From an uncultured Caulobacterales bacterium (GTDB taxonomy: Bacteria > Pseudomonadota > Alphaproteobacteria > Caulobacterales > Caulobacteraceae), in contig CAISYT010000014.1 of assembly GCA_903889785.1 (NCBI GenBank), forward strand, positions 1-8,402: a stretch of DNA of 8,402 nt, in the 5' to 3' direction. The notes beneath the pieces were generated by a model. It worked only from the letters and a program-made list of their open reading frames with translations. It was not told where the DNA came from and made no database searches. Made by a program: the position numbers and the translations under genes. This document shows positions 1 to 6,773 of this stretch, piece after piece. Position 1 is the stretch's first letter. Each line of letters starts with the position of its first letter.

Positions 1-1457
1 CCTATCGCGCCGATGCACCGCTGAAGATGCCCGATGACGCGGGCGGGTTTTCCCGTTTCAACCAGGCCCAGATTGATCAGACGGAACTGGCGCTCAAAGC
101 CTGGTCGGACGTGGCTAATATCGTTTTCACGCGGGCAGGATCTGGCAATACAGGAGACGCCGCCTATTCCAATAGCGCCTCGATCTTGTTGGGCAATTAC
201 ACGACGGGTGTGGCCGGTTCGGCTGGCTTCGCCATGCTGCCGGGCAATACCAATTTCAATTCCACGGCTGGCGACGTCTGGATCAATTCGAGCTACGCCT
301 ATAACGCGGCCCCGACGGTCAGCAACTACGGCGGGCAATTGGTGCTCCATGAGCTAGGCCACGCCATAGGGCTGGACCACCCATCCACCTACAATTCGAC
401 GGCCGGCGCGAGCTTCACCTACGCGACGGACGCCAGCTATTACGAAGATAGCCGCCAGTACACGGTCATGAGCTATTTCAACGAGAGCAATACGGGGGGC
501 GATTTCCGCGGCCTGTACGCGACAACGCCCTTGCTGCATGACATCGCTGCGGCCCAGCTTGAGTACGGTGCCAACATGGCCACGCGGACCGGCGATACGG
601 TTTATGGCTTCAACTCCAATGCAGACCAGCCGTGGTTCCTTCTTACCTCCAGCGTTGCCCGGCCGATTTTCGTGGTTTGGGATGCTGGTGGCAAAGACAC
701 TCTGAACTTCTTCGGCTTTACCGTCAGCCAGACCATTGACCTTCGCCCCGGGTATTTTTCCAGCGTGGGCGGGTTGATCGGCAATGTGGCGATTGCCCAG
801 GGGGCAAATATCGAAAATGCCATCGGCGGCAGCGGGGCTGACCTAATCTCCGGAAACGCCCTGGGGAACACCATCAACGGCGGCGCGGGTAATGACACGA
901 TCCAAGGCCTGGCCGGCGACGACTACCTGCGCGGTGACGATGGCAATGACGTGATTTACGGCGGTGAAGGGTTCGACGACATCAACGGCAATAAGGGAAA
1001 CGATGTCGAATACGGCGGCAATGGCAACGATTGGGTTGTCGGTGGCCAGGGTAACGATCAGCTCTTCGGCGAGAACGGTAACGACATCGTCTATGGCAAC
1101 CTTGGTAATGACACGCTGAGTGGCGGCGATGGCGACGATTGGGTACGCGGCGGCCAGGGCGACGATATCCTCGACGGCGGCTCAGGCAACGACCTGATCT
1201 GGGGCGACCGGGGCAATGATACGATCAGAGGCGGCTCTGGCGCAGACCAGTTCCACACCTTCGTCGGGGCTGAGATTGATCGCATTCTGGATTTCAACGG
1301 CTTTGAGGGCGACCGGATCGTCATCGACGACGCCACGACTTTCGCCATCAGCCTGGCCAGCAGCGATATGCTGATAACCTTGACGACGAGAGACGTCGTC
1401 GTCTTGGTCGGAGTTACGCCAAATGCGATGCAGTTAAGCTGGATTATATTAGCCTAG
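1..1457 (+). CDS. Serralysin-type RTX zinc metalloprotease (5' end missing)
   Basis: This is a secreted calcium-dependent metalloprotease of peptidase family M10B. The reading frame is open to the left edge (frame 3, preceding residues YRADAPLK), so the Met codon at 27 is probably internal and the true start lies outside the window. Numbering from that Met, the sequence FNQAQIDQTELALKAWSDVA at 11-30 matches the N-terminal catalytic region of serralysins. The zinc site HELGHAIGLDHP is at 108-119 (His108, Glu109, His112, His118). The Met-turn VMSY is at 147-150, with the family's zinc-binding Tyr150. Sixteen RTX nonapeptides fill 267-410. The last 66 residues end in a hydrophobic tail (SWIILA), as expected of an uncleaved C-terminal signal for type I secretion. 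No ABC transporter or membrane fusion gene is present in the window. The family's propeptide, if present, would be in the missing part. The stop overlaps that of the convergent synthetase gene. The family call is firm; the substrate is unknown. Confidence 0.93.
   Translation, partial: YRADAPLKMPDDAGGFSRFNQAQIDQTELALKAWSDVANIVFTRAGSGNTGDAAYSNSASILLGNYTTGVAGSAGFAMLPGNTNFNSTAGDVWINSSYAYNAAPTVSNYGGQLVLHELGHAIGLDHPSTYNSTAGASFTYATDASYYEDSRQYTVMSYFNESNTGGDFRGLYATTPLLHDIAAAQLEYGANMATRTGDTVYGFNSNADQPWFLLTSSVARPIFVVWDAGGKDTLNFFGFTVSQTIDLRPGYFSSVGGLIGNVAIAQGANIENAIGGSGADLISGNALGNTINGGAGNDTIQGLAGDDYLRGDDGNDVIYGGEGFDDINGNKGNDVEYGGNGNDWVVGGQGNDQLFGENGNDIVYGNLGNDTLSGGDGDDWVRGGQGDDILDGGSGNDLIWGDRGNDTIRGGSGADQFHTFVGAEIDRILDFNGFEGDRIVIDDATTFAISLASSDMLITLTTRDVVVLVGVTPNAMQLSWIILA
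825..1256 (+). repeat. 16 tandem RTX nonapeptide repeats (27-base periodicity)
   Basis: Sixteen consecutive nine-residue units of the form GGxGxDxxx run without any insertion from GGSGADLIS to GGSGADQFH (144 residues, exactly 16 x 9). The units fold as a parallel beta-roll that binds calcium between turns. Two units depart most from consensus: the second (GNALGNTIN) lacks the Asp, and the sixth is GGEGFDDIN. The DNA repeats only loosely because codons vary, so this is a protein repeat and not a recent DNA duplication. Confidence 0.93.
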
Positions 1458-3013
1458 GAGGCCTGTTCTGCCTCTACCATCCGCTGAACCGCGACATAGT
1501 CCGTCTTTCCGGTCCCAAGCAACGGTATCTCGAAGGTTTTAAGGATCCGCCGGGGTGCAGACAGTTCAGATGCGCCTGCGGCTTCCGCATGCGCCAGCAG
1601 GGCACTTACCTCCGCACCGGGCCAGTCCGTGACCAGCACTAGTCGTTCGCCCTTTCGCAAGTCGGGCAGGGCAACCACAGCATGGCGACCTTCGGGCCAG
1701 GCTGTCTCGGCCAGGGCTTCTGCGGCGGCCAGGGACACCATCTCCCCGCCGATCTTGGCGAAACGCTTCACCCGGCCCTGAATGGTGATCCAGCTTCCGT
1801 TCGGGTCGAGCGTCACAACGTCTCCGGTATCATGCCAGCCGTCCTGCGGCGCCTGGATGTGGCCGTTGTCATCCAGATAGCCCGCCATAACGTTTGGACC
1901 CCGCACCAGCAGGCGGCCGCCCGTGGCGATACCCTTGATCGGCTCGATCTTGGCCTCCATCCCCGGCAGCAGGCCGCCTACTGTACCGCGGCGATTGTCT
2001 TCCGGCTTGTTGATGGCGATGACGGGCGAGGCCTCGGTCGCCCCGTAACCCTCCAGCACCTGCACACCACCAAAGCGCTGTGCCACCAGATTGTGCGTCT
2101 CTTCACGCACCTTCTCGGCGCCCGCGACAATGAACACCAGCTTGCTCAATTCGTCGCCCGTAGCCGCACGGACGTACTGATTGATGAAGGTATCGGTCGC
2201 CAGCAACAGAGAACCGCCCACCTCGGACACAAGCTGTACGATTTGTTTGGCGTGCAGGGGCGAGGGATATTCGAACGCCTTCATTCCAGTCAGAAGCGGG
2301 AGGGTGATGCCGCCGGTCAGGCCGAAACAGTGAAATGTCGGCAGGGGATTAAACACCACCCAGGCCAGATCGAGCGCGATGTGGCTGGCAATCTGTTGCA
2401 CATTGCTGATCAGGTTCTCGTGGGTCAGCACCACACAGCGTGGTGTCCCGAAACTGCCGGAGGTGAACAGCAGAACACCGGGATCTGAAGGTAGGGTCAT
2501 GGCGCGGAATTGGCGCGGGGCCATGCCGGCGGTCAGGGCGAAGAGCTTATCGGCGAGGCTGATCTTGGCCCGCACATCCTCCAAATAGACCACTTCGCAG
2601 CCCTCGGCGATCAAGGCATCGACCGCGTCGTGTAGCTTGGCCTGCTCAATGAAACGTCGCGCCGTCAGAACGCGTTTGACTGCCGCCAACTTGCAGGCGG
2701 CCCGCAGGTTGCGAAGGCCAGCCGTGAAGTTGAGCATGGTTGGCACACGGCCGAAGGCATGCAAGGCGAAGAACGTTACGCCCACTGCGACGCTTGAGGG
2801 CAACAGCACGCCGACATGCTCGCTCTTCTCGGTCATTCCGGCGATGCGACGGCCCAGGGCGAAGCTGGCACGGATCAGATCGTCATAGGACAGTGGGCGG
2901 CGGTCCAGATCCTCGATGATCGGCTTCTTGCCGCCGTAGCGGTTCCTGGCGTCCAGCAGGGCGTCGAACAGTCCTTGCTTGGCATCCTGTGGATTATAGA
3001 CCGGCGGCGTCAC
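1454..3013 (-). CDS. AMP-forming acyl-CoA / acyl-ACP synthetase, Aas-like, stand-alone
   Basis: This 519-residue protein of the ANL adenylating superfamily should activate a fatty acid with ATP to an acyl-AMP and transfer it to CoA or the ACP thiol. Visible core motifs are the ATP loop TSGSFGTPRCVV at 184-195, YGATEASP at 323-330, DTGD at 395-398, the hinge GRVKRFAKIGGEMVS at 413-427, and the C-terminal catalytic lysine in PLLGTGKTDY (Lys503). The hinge and C-terminal motifs most resemble the synthetase half of Aas (acyltransferase/acyl-ACP synthetase). No PlsC acyltransferase or transporter domain is attached, and none is encoded nearby. The ATP loop is odd: Phe, Arg and Cys stand where the family usually has Thr/Glu, Lys and Gly. 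Translation starts at GTG (3013), supported by GGAGG nine bases upstream. The gene diverges from lipA. The acceptor (CoA or ACP) and chain length cannot be read from the sequence. Confidence 0.88.
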   Translation of the reverse strand: MTPPVYNPQDAKQGLFDALLDARNRYGGKKPIIEDLDRRPLSYDDLIRASFALGRRIAGMTEKSEHVGVLLPSSVAVGVTFFALHAFGRVPTMLNFTAGLRNLRAACKLAAVKRVLTARRFIEQAKLHDAVDALIAEGCEVVYLEDVRAKISLADKLFALTAGMAPRQFRAMTLPSDPGVLLFTSGSFGTPRCVVLTHENLISNVQQIASHIALDLAWVVFNPLPTFHCFGLTGGITLPLLTGMKAFEYPSPLHAKQIVQLVSEVGGSLLLATDTFINQYVRAATGDELSKLVFIVAGAEKVREETHNLVAQRFGGVQVLEGYGATEASPVIAINKPEDNRRGTVGGLLPGMEAKIEPIKGIATGGRLLVRGPNVMAGYLDDNGHIQAPQDGWHDTGDVVTLDPNGSWITIQGRVKRFAKIGGEMVSLAAAEALAETAWPEGRHAVVALPDLRKGERLVLVTDWPGAEVSALLAHAEAAGASELSAPRRILKTFEIPLLGTGKTDYVAVQRMVEAEQAS

Positions 3014-3161
3014 GTCAGCGTTCCTCCAGCAGGTCTTAACGGTCCCCGCTTTCTCGTTGGCTAGGCTAGCGGCGCGGTGCCGAATTGAAAAGGATCGTTA
3101 CAATCGGTGAAACCCGCGTCCGACCCTTGATCCTGACGTTAAGAAGGTCGATTTAGGGTGC
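3014..3161. promoter_or_regulatory. Divergent intergenic region between the synthetase gene and lipA
   Basis: These 148 bases separate two genes read away from each other, so promoters for both should lie here. No well-spaced sigma-70-type pair was found. TTGAAA and TACAAT occur on the plus strand near 3084-3103 but only about 8 bases apart. TTGATC near 3127 followed 17 bases later by GATTTA is possible, but it ends only about 10 bases before the lipA start. No riboswitch or hairpin of note was seen. Confidence 0.4.
3023..3027 (-). promoter_or_regulatory. Shine-Dalgarno GGAGG supporting a GTG start
   Basis: On the minus strand GGAGG is followed by nine bases (AACGCTGAC) and then GTG. This strong ribosome binding site selects the GTG at 3013 as the synthetase start, although no ATG is present there. 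Confidence 0.7.
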
Positions 3162-4112
3162 ATGGTCACGGTCATAGACACGCGAGGCGCATCGCTTCGC
3201 CATCCCGAAAAACAGGCGCGGCCTGACAGCCCGGTTCTGAAGAAGCCTGATTGGCTGCGCGTGCGCGCGCCGGGATCAGCCGGCTATAACGAAACGCGCG
3301 GTTTGGTGCGCGAGCACAAGCTGACCACGGTCTGCGAAGAGGCGGCCTGCCCAAACATAGGTGAGTGCTGGTCGATCGGCCACGCCACCATGATGATCAT
3401 GGGTGAGATCTGCACCCGGGCCTGCGCATTCTGCAATGTGACCACCGGCCTGCCGAATGCGCTGGACGCCGACGAGCCGCGCCGGGTCGGCGAGGCCGTG
3501 GCCAAGATGAAGCTGAACCACGTCGTCATTACCTCGGTGGATCGCGATGACTTGGCCGATGGTGGCGCTGCGCACTTCGCCGAAACGGTGCGCCAGATCA
3601 GAACCCAAGCCCCTGGGGTTACAATCGAGATCCTGACCCCCGACTTCCTGCGGAAGGACGGGTCGGCCGAGATCCTGATCGATTCCAAGCCAGATGTGTT
3701 CAATCACAATCTGGAGACCGTGCCGCGGCTATACCTCAGCATTCGGCCCGGTGCCCGCTACTACAACTCCCTTCGGTTGCTGGAGCAGGTGAAGACCCGC
3801 GATCCAAACCAGTTCACCAAGTCTGGCCTGATGGTTGGCCTTGGCGAGGGCCGGGAAGAGGTTATGCAGGTCATGGATGATATGCGTTCGGCCGGTGTCG
3901 ACTTCATCACCATTGGCCAATACCTGCAGCCCACCCGAAAACACGCCGCGATCGATCGTTTCGTGACGCCGGAAGAATTTTTCGGCTATGAATCGATCGC
4001 TAGGTCCAAAGGCTTCCTGATGGTCTCGTCCAGCCCGCTGACCCGCTCGTCGCACCATGCTGGCGAGGATTTTGAGCGCCTGCGCGCAGCGCAGCGGGCT
4101 TCCCTGAAATAG
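3162..4112 (+). CDS. lipA: Lipoyl synthase (radical SAM)
   Basis: LipA inserts two sulfur atoms at C6 and C8 of protein-bound octanoyl chains to make the lipoyl cofactor of pyruvate and 2-oxoglutarate dehydrogenases and of the glycine cleavage system. It acts in the cytosol. All signature ligands are present: the auxiliary 4Fe-4S cluster motif C-x4-C-x5-C (Cys58, Cys63, Cys69), the radical SAM motif C-x3-C-x2-C (Cys84, Cys88, Cys91), and the C-terminal RSS motif (295-297), whose serine ligates the auxiliary cluster. The 316-residue length is normal and complete. The ATG at 3162 lacks a strong Shine-Dalgarno; AGGG lies only about four bases upstream. The RatA/Coq10-like gene follows after two bases, so the two are probably co-transcribed. 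The octanoyl donor is normally octanoyl-ACP through LipB, which is not in the window. Confidence 0.97.
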   Translation: MVTVIDTRGASLRHPEKQARPDSPVLKKPDWLRVRAPGSAGYNETRGLVREHKLTTVCEEAACPNIGECWSIGHATMMIMGEICTRACAFCNVTTGLPNALDADEPRRVGEAVAKMKLNHVVITSVDRDDLADGGAAHFAETVRQIRTQAPGVTIEILTPDFLRKDGSAEILIDSKPDVFNHNLETVPRLYLSIRPGARYYNSLRLLEQVKTRDPNQFTKSGLMVGLGEGREEVMQVMDDMRSAGVDFITIGQYLQPTRKHAAIDRFVTPEEFFGYESIARSKGFLMVSSSPLTRSSHHAGEDFERLRAAQRASLK

Positions 4113-4114
4113 CC

Positions 4115-4570
4115 TTGCGTCATTGCCTGACGCACATCCTGCCCTACAGCCCCGAGCAGATGTTCGATCTGGTCGGGGATATCGAATCCTATCCGCAATT
4201 CGTGCCGTGGATCACCGCGCTTAAGACTTGGAATGCTCACGCCGCACTAGACGGCGCGATGATCGTCGACGCCGAGGCTCAGGTCGGTTTCTCGTTCCTG
4301 AAAGAGCAATTCGCCACCCGCGTGCGCAAGGAGGAGGCGACCAAAACTGTGAGCGTCGCGCTGCTGTATGGCCCGTTTCGGCGGCTGAATAATACTTGGC
4401 AGTTTTTGCCTCATCCCACGGGAACACAGGTCGAATTTATCATCGACTTCGAGTTTAAATCACGCCTGTTGGATGGCCTGCTCGCCGCAAACATGCACCT
4501 CGCTATCGAAAAGCTTGTGGCCTGTTTCGAGGCGCGCGCCGCAACGCTGTACAGCCCAGCGTTAGGTTAG
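4115..4570 (+). CDS. RatA/Coq10-like START-domain protein
   Basis: This is a small (151 residues) polyketide-cyclase/START-fold protein of the family that includes mitochondrial Coq10 and bacterial RatA. Family landmarks are FDLVGDIESYPQFVPWI at 17-33, GPFRRLNNTWQF at 86-97 and VEFIIDFEFKSRLL at 106-119. The fold makes a hydrophobic cavity, and Coq10 homologues bind ubiquinone and support respiration. The E. coli member was named RatA for a reported effect on ribosome subunit association, and either role is only inferred here. The start is taken as TTG at 4115, because the family's usual N-terminus (MRH-LT-x-LPY) begins there and no in-frame ATG or GTG lies close upstream. There is no clear Shine-Dalgarno. 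Only two bases separate it from the lipA stop, which suggests translational coupling. Its stop overlaps that of the convergent FUSC gene. Confidence 0.85.
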   Translation: MRHCLTHILPYSPEQMFDLVGDIESYPQFVPWITALKTWNAHAALDGAMIVDAEAQVGFSFLKEQFATRVRKEEATKTVSVALLYGPFRRLNNTWQFLPHPTGTQVEFIIDFEFKSRLLDGLLAANMHLAIEKLVACFEARAATLYSPALG

Positions 4571-5640
4571 CGGTCTTCCTGCGCTTCCTGCAGCCGATCA
4601 GCTAGATCGCTGAGATTGGTGTAGAGCGCCTCAATTGCGAACACGAAGGCAAAGGTCTGCGCCAGGTCGTCGAAGGGGATGCCGCGCATCACGCCCTGGG
4701 CGCGCAGTAATTCCACCGCTCTTTGGAAATCCGCATGCGCCTTGTTGGCGGCGACCCGATCGGGGCGAGGTCCGCCACTTAGATTTGCCCGGGAACACGC
4801 CAAGAAGAGCCCATAGGCCTTCAACACAGTCTGGCCTGGCGTGACCATGGATTCCACCGCCAGCGGCTGGTTCAGGGTTCGGCCCAGCGACACCAGGTCG
4901 TTGCGCAGGCGCCAGATGGCGCGCGGCGTGGCCTCGGTATGACGGTTGGTGCCAAGGCGACTGGCGCTCTCGCGCGCAGCGTCAGCCATGGCAATCTGCA
5001 GGGTCGCAAGGCTGGCCCTGTTGGTTATATAGATGTCCATCGCGCTTTCGTCGGCTGCGCCCAGGGTTAGCCGGGCAGCATGAGACGCCAGGATGGCTTC
5101 CATCTGCACGAGGACCGAATTGAGCCGCGTCATCACTGCGGTGTGGGCATGGGTCGGAAAGATAAGCAGGGTTGCCGCCACGCCAACTATGCCACCCAGG
5201 AAGATTTCCCCGATCCGAAATATCGCTGCCGCCGCCGGCGTCATCCCGACGGGGTGAGACACCAACATGATGACAGCCGTCAGCGGGGCTGCGCGCAGGG
5301 CCGGTCGGCTTGCCGCCATGAATGCGACAAGGGCAACCAGGATCACCAGAACAAGTGCCGCGTCGGCACCGCTCTTTTCCTGGGCATAAACTGCGACGGA
5401 GCCTGCGATTGCCCCGACCATGGTGCCGATCAGGCGTTCGACGGCCTGGTTCAGCGTGCTACCGACAGTGCCCTGCATGATGATGACAGTGGTAAATACT
5501 GCCCACTGGCCGCCGGGGATGTTGAACAGGCGCATAAATGCGAAGGTTGCGCCACAGGCGGCAGAGACGCGGATCGCATGGCGCACGTCGTTACGCCGCA
5601 CCTTAAAAAGTGGAGCGATCCTGGCCCGAAGGTCGGTCAT
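4567..5640 (-). CDS. FUSC-family inner membrane protein (half-size)
   Basis: This 357-residue protein has an N-terminal membrane half and a soluble C-terminal half. About six hydrophobic segments can be seen near residues 22-38, 43-57, 69-86, 93-110, 116-129 and 140-161, followed by a mainly helical region without signature catalytic residues. The layout fits the FUSC / aromatic-acid-exporter-like family (relatives include YccS and AaeB), which usually carry two such units; this protein has one. Transport of an organic acid or other small molecule is a family-based guess, and the substrate is unknown. The frame is open further upstream to 5733, but the ATG at 5640 is preferred: it forms an ATGA overlap with the cinA stop, and the extra 31 residues would be Arg/Pro-rich and lie inside cinA. 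No Shine-Dalgarno is seen at this ATG, so translation probably depends on reinitiation after cinA. Confidence 0.8.
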   Translation of the reverse strand: MTDLRARIAPLFKVRRNDVRHAIRVSAACGATFAFMRLFNIPGGQWAVFTTVIIMQGTVGSTLNQAVERLIGTMVGAIAGSVAVYAQEKSGADAALVLVILVALVAFMAASRPALRAAPLTAVIMLVSHPVGMTPAAAAIFRIGEIFLGGIVGVAATLLIFPTHAHTAVMTRLNSVLVQMEAILASHAARLTLGAADESAMDIYITNRASLATLQIAMADAARESASRLGTNRHTEATPRAIWRLRNDLVSLGRTLNQPLAVESMVTPGQTVLKAYGLFLACSRANLSGGPRPDRVAANKAHADFQRAVELLRAQGVMRGIPFDDLAQTFAFVFAIEALYTNLSDLADRLQEAQEDR

Positions 5641-6134
5641 GCCGGGGCGTCGATTAGCATCGTCAGGGCTGAGACCAGGCTGTCCAACTGGATCGTCTCG
5701 CGGCCTCGGTCGCCGAAGCTTTCGTGGCGGCATTGTACCGCGCCGTCGCGCCGCGCCACGGCTAGGTAGACCGTTCCGACCGGCTTTTCAGGACTGCCGC
5801 CGCCGGGGCCAGCAATCCCTGTAATGGAGACGGCCAGGTCCGCGTCCGAATGTGCCAGCGCGCCCTTAGCCATTGCACGGGCCGTTGGTTCCGAAGCAGC
5901 GCCAAATGCACCAAGTGTGCTAGCTGGAACGCCAAGCATTTCCATCTTGGCGGTGTTGGAATAGGTCACGAAGCCGCGATCAAAGACATCGGACGCACCG
6001 GCGACGGCGCATAGGGCTGCAGAGACCAATCCGCCCGTGCAGCTCTCGGCGGTGGCGATCCGCAAACCAGACCTGCGCGCAGCGTCAATCACCTGCCGTG
6101 CCAATGCGTCGATCGGGTCAGGGAACATCGTCAT
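5637..6134 (-). CDS. pncC: CinA C-terminal-domain protein, nicotinamide-nucleotide amidase
   Basis: This stand-alone CinA C-terminal domain of 165 residues hydrolyses NMN to nicotinate mononucleotide and ammonia, so it recycles pyridine nucleotides in the cytosol. Family motifs are ATAESCTGGL at 27-36 with the expected catalytic Ser31, TYSNTAK at 57-63 with Tyr58 and Lys63, ITGIAGPGGGSPEKPVGTVY at 104-123, and GDRGRE at 141-146. It lacks the N-terminal molybdopterin-binding-like domain of long CinA, as is common in alphaproteobacteria, where it is usually annotated cinA. Two Met codons (6134 and 6128) are possible starts. The first is given; neither has a well-placed Shine-Dalgarno. Its TGA overlaps the ATG of the FUSC gene by ATGA, so the two form an operon. 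gloA diverges from it 183 bases away. Confidence 0.92.
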   Translation of the reverse strand: MTMFPDPIDALARQVIDAARRSGLRIATAESCTGGLVSAALCAVAGASDVFDRGFVTYSNTAKMEMLGVPASTLGAFGAASEPTARAMAKGALAHSDADLAVSITGIAGPGGGSPEKPVGTVYLAVARRDGAVQCRHESFGDRGRETIQLDSLVSALTMLIDAPA

Positions 6135-6317
6135 GGGCCGAGCTGAGAATCAGTCCTCAAACATGGAAGGTACCAAAGGAGCCTGACCATAGACCTCTCA
6201 AGTTGAGCCGGAAATCGAGATGACATCGAGCGGGGCTAGGAACTATGTCTATACGAACCTGATCGCAGTCCGTCATTGCCGGTCGGAGAAACCTTGGTCG
6301 CGTAAGAACAGCACCCG
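6135..6317. promoter_or_regulatory. Divergent intergenic region between cinA and gloA
   Basis: This 183-base gap must hold promoters for both flanking genes. It contains an 11-base palindrome CTCAAGTTGAG (6197-6207), a direct repeat ATCGAG at 6214-6219 and 6225-6230, and one GAATC (a CcrM-type GANTC site) at 6147-6151. No convincing -35/-10 pair was recognised on either strand, and there is no supportable small gene. Confidence 0.4.
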
Positions 6318-6773
6318 ATGCACTTTCTGCACACCATGGTTCGCGTCGCCGATCTCGAGATGGCCCTGGACTTTTACGTCAGCAAACTGGGTCTGGTTGA
6401 GATCCGGTGGATCGAAAATACGGCCGGCCGTTTCACCCTGGTGTTCCTTGCCGCGCCCGACGACCTGGCAGGGATCGATGCCCGTGGCGCGACCACGGAA
6501 ACAAGCCCCGCGTTAGAGCTGACCTATAACTGGGAGCCAGAAGTTTATGGTGGCGGCCGCAACTTTGGCCATCTCGCCTTCGCTGTGGAAGACATTTACA
6601 TCGTCTGCGACAGCTTGCAGGCCAAGGGCGTGATCATCAACCGGCCGCCGCGCGACGGCCGTATGGCCTTCATTCGCTCGCCGGACGGCATATCGATCGA
6701 GCTGTTGCAGAAGGGCCCGGCGCTAATGCCAGCTGAGCCCTGGGGCTCCCTGCCAAACATCGGCAGCTGGTAG
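6318..6773 (+). CDS. gloA: Lactoylglutathione lyase (glyoxalase I)
   Basis: Glyoxalase I isomerises the hemithioacetal of methylglyoxal and glutathione to S-lactoylglutathione, the first step of methylglyoxal detoxification. The protein (151 residues) aligns by eye with E. coli GloA from the first residues (MHFLHTMVRVADLEMALDFY). It keeps all four metal ligands: His5, Glu67 (in LELTYNW), His85 (in FGHLAF) and Glu128 (in DGISIELL), the arrangement of the vicinal oxygen chelate fold. Between residues 45 and 65 it has about ten more residues than E. coli GloA. The C-terminal tail PWGSLPNIGSW resembles that of other alphaproteobacterial homologues. The ATG at 6318 matches the family N-terminus, although no good Shine-Dalgarno precedes it. 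Whether the metal is nickel or zinc is not certain; the short loop pattern favours the nickel-type enzyme. Its stop touches the ispDF stop with no base between. Confidence 0.93.
   Translation: MHFLHTMVRVADLEMALDFYVSKLGLVEIRWIENTAGRFTLVFLAAPDDLAGIDARGATTETSPALELTYNWEPEVYGGGRNFGHLAFAVEDIYIVCDSLQAKGVIINRPPRDGRMAFIRSPDGISIELLQKGPALMPAEPWGSLPNIGSW

Noticed and set aside
825..1256. 27-base periodic repeats as a CRISPR array or minisatellite
   Set aside because: The periodicity comes from the RTX nonapeptide code; units differ in DNA sequence and there are no unique spacers between identical repeats.
1682..2488. 268-codon open frame antisense to the synthetase gene
   Set aside because: Its protein shows no recognisable motif, and it lies wholly over a gene with clear ANL-family motifs on the other strand. 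GC-rich coding DNA commonly leaves such open shadows.
3084..3103. TTGAAA and TACAAT as a lipA promoter
   Set aside because: The hexamers are only about eight bases apart, far from the 16-18 bases a sigma-70-type promoter needs.
3276..3707. Two long open frames antisense to lipA (143 and 139 codons)
   Set aside because: They sit on the most conserved part of lipA and encode low-complexity compositions without family features.
5641..5733. N-terminal extension of the FUSC protein by 31 residues
   Set aside because: The extension is Arg/Pro-rich, lies inside the conserved 3' part of cinA, and the ATGA-overlapping ATG fits family N-termini better.
5080..5769. 229-codon plus-strand frame across the FUSC and cinA genes
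   Set aside because: Cys/His/Arg-rich composition with no motif; it spans two genuine minus-strand genes.
6220..6516. 98-codon frame starting in the cinA-gloA gap and running into gloA
   Set aside because: It is out of frame with gloA and rich in Trp/Arg/Ser as expected of a frame-shifted reading; there is no ribosome site and no family resemblance.
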